In this document: positions 33,454 to 34,990 of the stretch, piece by piece
How the letters are laid out: each line of letters starts with the position of its first letter
How positions within the stretch are numbered: the first letter of the stretch is position 1
NCBI GenBank assembly: GCA_900199505.1
Contig: FZQV01000028.1
Coordinates: forward strand, 1-34,990
Direction of reading: 5' to 3'
Source of the DNA: Ruaniaceae bacterium KH17
GTDB taxonomy: Bacteria; Actinomycetota; Actinomycetes; Actinomycetales; Actinomycetaceae
Length of the DNA: 34,990 nt
The notes under the pieces: model-generated
Database searches by the model: none
Told to the model about the DNA's origin: nothing
The model's input: only the letters and a program-made list of their open reading frames with translations
Translations under genes and position numbers: made by a program

Positions 33454-33505
33454 TGTGGAGCGTATGGCCTTCTATTCCGCTCCATAGAAGGCCATACGCT
33501 CCACA
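33454..33505. repeat. Palindromic repeat family A, copy 3
   Basis: The best copy of the family: two perfect 22-bp arms (33454-33475 and 33484-33505), starting TGTGGAGCGTATGGCC, around an 8-nt loop. It begins 7 nt after the stop codon of the uridylyltransferase gene and could serve as its terminator, although no T-run follows. Confidence 0.85.
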
Positions 33506-33512
33506 TCTGTCG

Positions 33513-34889
33513 TCAGTATGCGTTGGCGGCGTTCAAGTGGGCGTTGTCGGGCACCACGCCGCCTTCGGGCCCGAGTTCCACCGCGCCGGTCACCCGCACG
33601 CCGGAGCCAAATTTCCAGTCCCCTCGGACTGTGAGCGCCACGGCCTCCCGCAGCGACGGCGCGCCCTCGGCAAACCGCTCCTCGAAATCCGCGATCCGGC
33701 GGTACGGGCCCGGGGCGAGCTCCACCACGGGCGCGGCCACAGGGATGAGTCGGGAATCGCCGTCGAGCTCGAAGGCATCGGATTGGATGAGGAGCAGATC
33801 GGACGTGGTCTTGACCGGCAGGAATCGCTCGCGCGGCACCTCGAGCACTCGGGCTCCCGCGAACACCTCGATCGCCGCCCCCATCGCGGTCTCGATCTGG
33901 ATCACCGCGGGGCTCGTGGAATCACGCGGGTCCACGGTCTTGGAGTTGCGGATGAGCGGGAGGCCGAGGACGCCGTCGTGCGCAATGAGCGCCTCATGCA
34001 GCGCATGCAGATCGAACCACAGCGTGTTCGTGTTGAAGTATCGGTGCCGCGAGATGTCCTCGAAGAAGCGCCTCTCCTCGGGTGCGGTCTGGGAGGTCTC
34101 GCGCAGGATCAAACGGCCATCGAAGCGGCGCCGCGCGAGGTGCCCGCCCTTCTTGTCCATCTCGGTGCGGCGGCATACCTCCATCGCGAACGGCGCCCCC
34201 GAGGCCGCGAACCAGCTGGCAATCTCCGCCGACGGCGCCGCCCCCAGATTGTCCGAGTTCGACACGCAGGCGTAGCGGAAGCCGGCGTCGATGAGCGCGC
34301 CAAGCGTGCCGGAGCCGAGGAGCGAGGGGTAGAGATCGCCGTGACCGGGTGGGCACCATTCGAGGTCCGGATCCGCCGGCCACTCGATGGGCGTGAGGCC
34401 CTCCGCTGCGAGCTTCGGCTCGGCGGACTGCAGGAAGTCCAAGGGGATCTGCCCGACGACGATGTCATCGTGGGCGGCAAGCGCTGCCCTGGTATCGGCC
34501 TCGGTTGAGAACGAGTTCATGAAGACCAGCGGGAGCCGCACCCCGTAGCGGGCGCGGGCAGCGCGGACTTGGTCGAGTGTGATGTCAAGGAAGCTCTTAC
34601 CGTCCCGAACCGGGAGCAGTGACTTGGCCTGGCTCATCCCCATTGACGTGCCCAGCCCGCCGTTGAGTTTGATGAGCGCTGTGGCCGCGAGCGCCTGGCC
34701 GTCCCGATCGCCGTCGAACTCAACATCTTCGAACCGGTCCGGTTCCAGCAGGGGTTCGATCGTGTCCTCGGGGATCACGCCCGTTTGACCCGCCGCGAGT
34801 TCGGCGTAGTTGTGTTCGAAGACGCGGATCGCGGGCTCGGATGTCCCGGCGGCGCGCATCTTCTCGAGTGCTTGGTGAAGTCCCTCCAT
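33513..34889 (-). CDS. UTP-glucose-1-phosphate uridylyltransferase (eukaryotic-type UDPGP family)
   Basis: A 458-residue nucleotidyltransferase making UDP-glucose (or a related UDP-sugar) from UTP and sugar 1-phosphate. It belongs to the UDPGP family shared with eukaryotes, unrelated in sequence detail to bacterial GalU. Motif LNGGLGTSMGMSQAKSLLPV (about 75-94) is the nucleotide loop; CVSNSDNLGA and MEVCRRTEMDKKGGHLARR follow, then FNTNTLWFDL and the sugar-binding segments. The C-terminal part is a beta-helix-like tail. ATG 34889 is preceded by TAGGGT with 6 nt spacing and no ribosome-binding site. Family members of this type occur in bifidobacteria and Actinomyces relatives. Confidence 0.92.
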   Translation of the reverse strand: MEGLHQALEKMRAAGTSEPAIRVFEHNYAELAAGQTGVIPEDTIEPLLEPDRFEDVEFDGDRDGQALAATALIKLNGGLGTSMGMSQAKSLLPVRDGKSFLDITLDQVRAARARYGVRLPLVFMNSFSTEADTRAALAAHDDIVVGQIPLDFLQSAEPKLAAEGLTPIEWPADPDLEWCPPGHGDLYPSLLGSGTLGALIDAGFRYACVSNSDNLGAAPSAEIASWFAASGAPFAMEVCRRTEMDKKGGHLARRRFDGRLILRETSQTAPEERRFFEDISRHRYFNTNTLWFDLHALHEALIAHDGVLGLPLIRNSKTVDPRDSTSPAVIQIETAMGAAIEVFAGARVLEVPRERFLPVKTTSDLLLIQSDAFELDGDSRLIPVAAPVVELAPGPYRRIADFEERFAEGAPSLREAVALTVRGDWKFGSGVRVTGAVELGPEGGVVPDNAHLNAANAY

Positions 34890-34901
34890 TCTTCGACCCT
34901 A
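34890..34901 (-). promoter_or_regulatory. Putative leaderless -10 box for the uridylyltransferase
   Basis: On the minus strand TAGGGT (34901-34896) followed by 6 nt and ATG 34889. The box lies in a 15-nt sequence (ACCCTAAGGGAGCGA) repeated at 34976-34990, so part of the match may reflect the repeat. Confidence 0.45.
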
Positions 34902-34990
34902 AGGGAGCGAGGGCCGAAACGCTTGTGTTTCGGGTCCCGAGCGAGCGCAGGGGTTGCGGGCGCGGAGCGCCAAGCACCCTAAGGGAGCGA
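34896..34990. repeat. 15-nt direct repeat and hairpin at the window end
   Basis: ACCCTAAGGGAGCGA occurs at 34896-34910 and 34976-34990, 80 bp apart. Between them CCGAAAC (34914-34920) and GTTTCGG (34927-34933) form a small hairpin, then AGCGAGCG. This looks like another REP-type unit, cut by the window edge. Confidence 0.55.

Larger units (their letters stand above)
33184..33512. other. Intergenic region with two palindromic repeats
   Basis: A 329-nt gap between convergent znuC and the uridylyltransferase gene. It contains repeat B copy 2 (33226-33274) and repeat A copy 3 (33454-33505). Between them, 33275-33453, I see no gene, promoter or repeat. Confidence 0.6.

Noticed and set aside
33435-34508. 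Long + strand open frame opposite the uridylyltransferase
   Set aside because: The minus-strand protein has clear family motifs throughout; the + strand frame is Arg/Gly/His-rich with no motif, typical of the antisense of a GC-rich gene.

Overview
This window is chromosomal DNA from a high-GC Gram-positive bacterium (Actinobacteria). The gene families point that way: a tetrahydrodipicolinate N-succinyltransferase of the actinobacterial type, a 7Fe ferredoxin next to dapC, an actinobacterial lysozyme-like protein, a eukaryotic-type UDP-sugar pyrophosphorylase, and several genes that look leaderless (TAGNNT box 6-7 nt before the start codon). Actinomycetaceae or a close relative is my best guess; this is inference. 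I see no transposase, phage gene, CRISPR array, tRNA or rRNA.

Layout. 1-3172 (+): a phosphotransferase-like gene flanked by two copies of a palindromic repeat, then dapD (lysine/peptidoglycan precursor synthesis) and a membrane-anchored lysozyme-like protein. 3338-5116 (-): a one-polypeptide ABC exporter. 5400-8220 (-): the compact run fdxA-dapC-gltA, closed by a strong hairpin. 8489-8707 (+): a 72-residue SH3-like protein, separated from fdxA by two identical 20-bp palindromes. 8708-13080 (-): typA, a four-helix membrane protein and a VanW-family protein, overlapping or nearly touching. 13283-20727 (-): a four-gene MacB/FtsX-type ABC system (two very large permeases, two ATPases), every junction overlapping. 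20835-27284 (-): an oligopeptide ABC importer (binding lipoprotein, two permeases, fused double ATPase), with two hairpins between the binding protein and the permeases. 27440-29866 (-): membrane pyrophosphatase hppA. 30303-33183 (+): a zinc-type ABC importer with a Zur-like box. 33513-34889 (-): UTP-glucose-1-phosphate uridylyltransferase.

How it works together: mostly housekeeping. dapD and dapC both serve the succinylase branch of the diaminopimelate pathway; gltA, hppA and the uridylyltransferase concern central carbon, pyrophosphate and nucleotide-sugar metabolism; three importers or exporters and one FtsX-type system handle traffic at the envelope.

The most unusual content is not in the genes but between them. 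At least five distinct families of palindromic repeats (REP-like) sit in gaps, often touching stop codons, and two of them have been absorbed in frame into the C-terminal tail of one ABC ATPase. A 36-bp near-perfect inverted repeat lies between hppA and the zinc operon. I found no convincing evidence for a wholly new defence or biosynthetic system here; the repeat biology, the AbrB-like tail on an ABC ATPase, and the ~50-residue insertion in its partner are the best leads.
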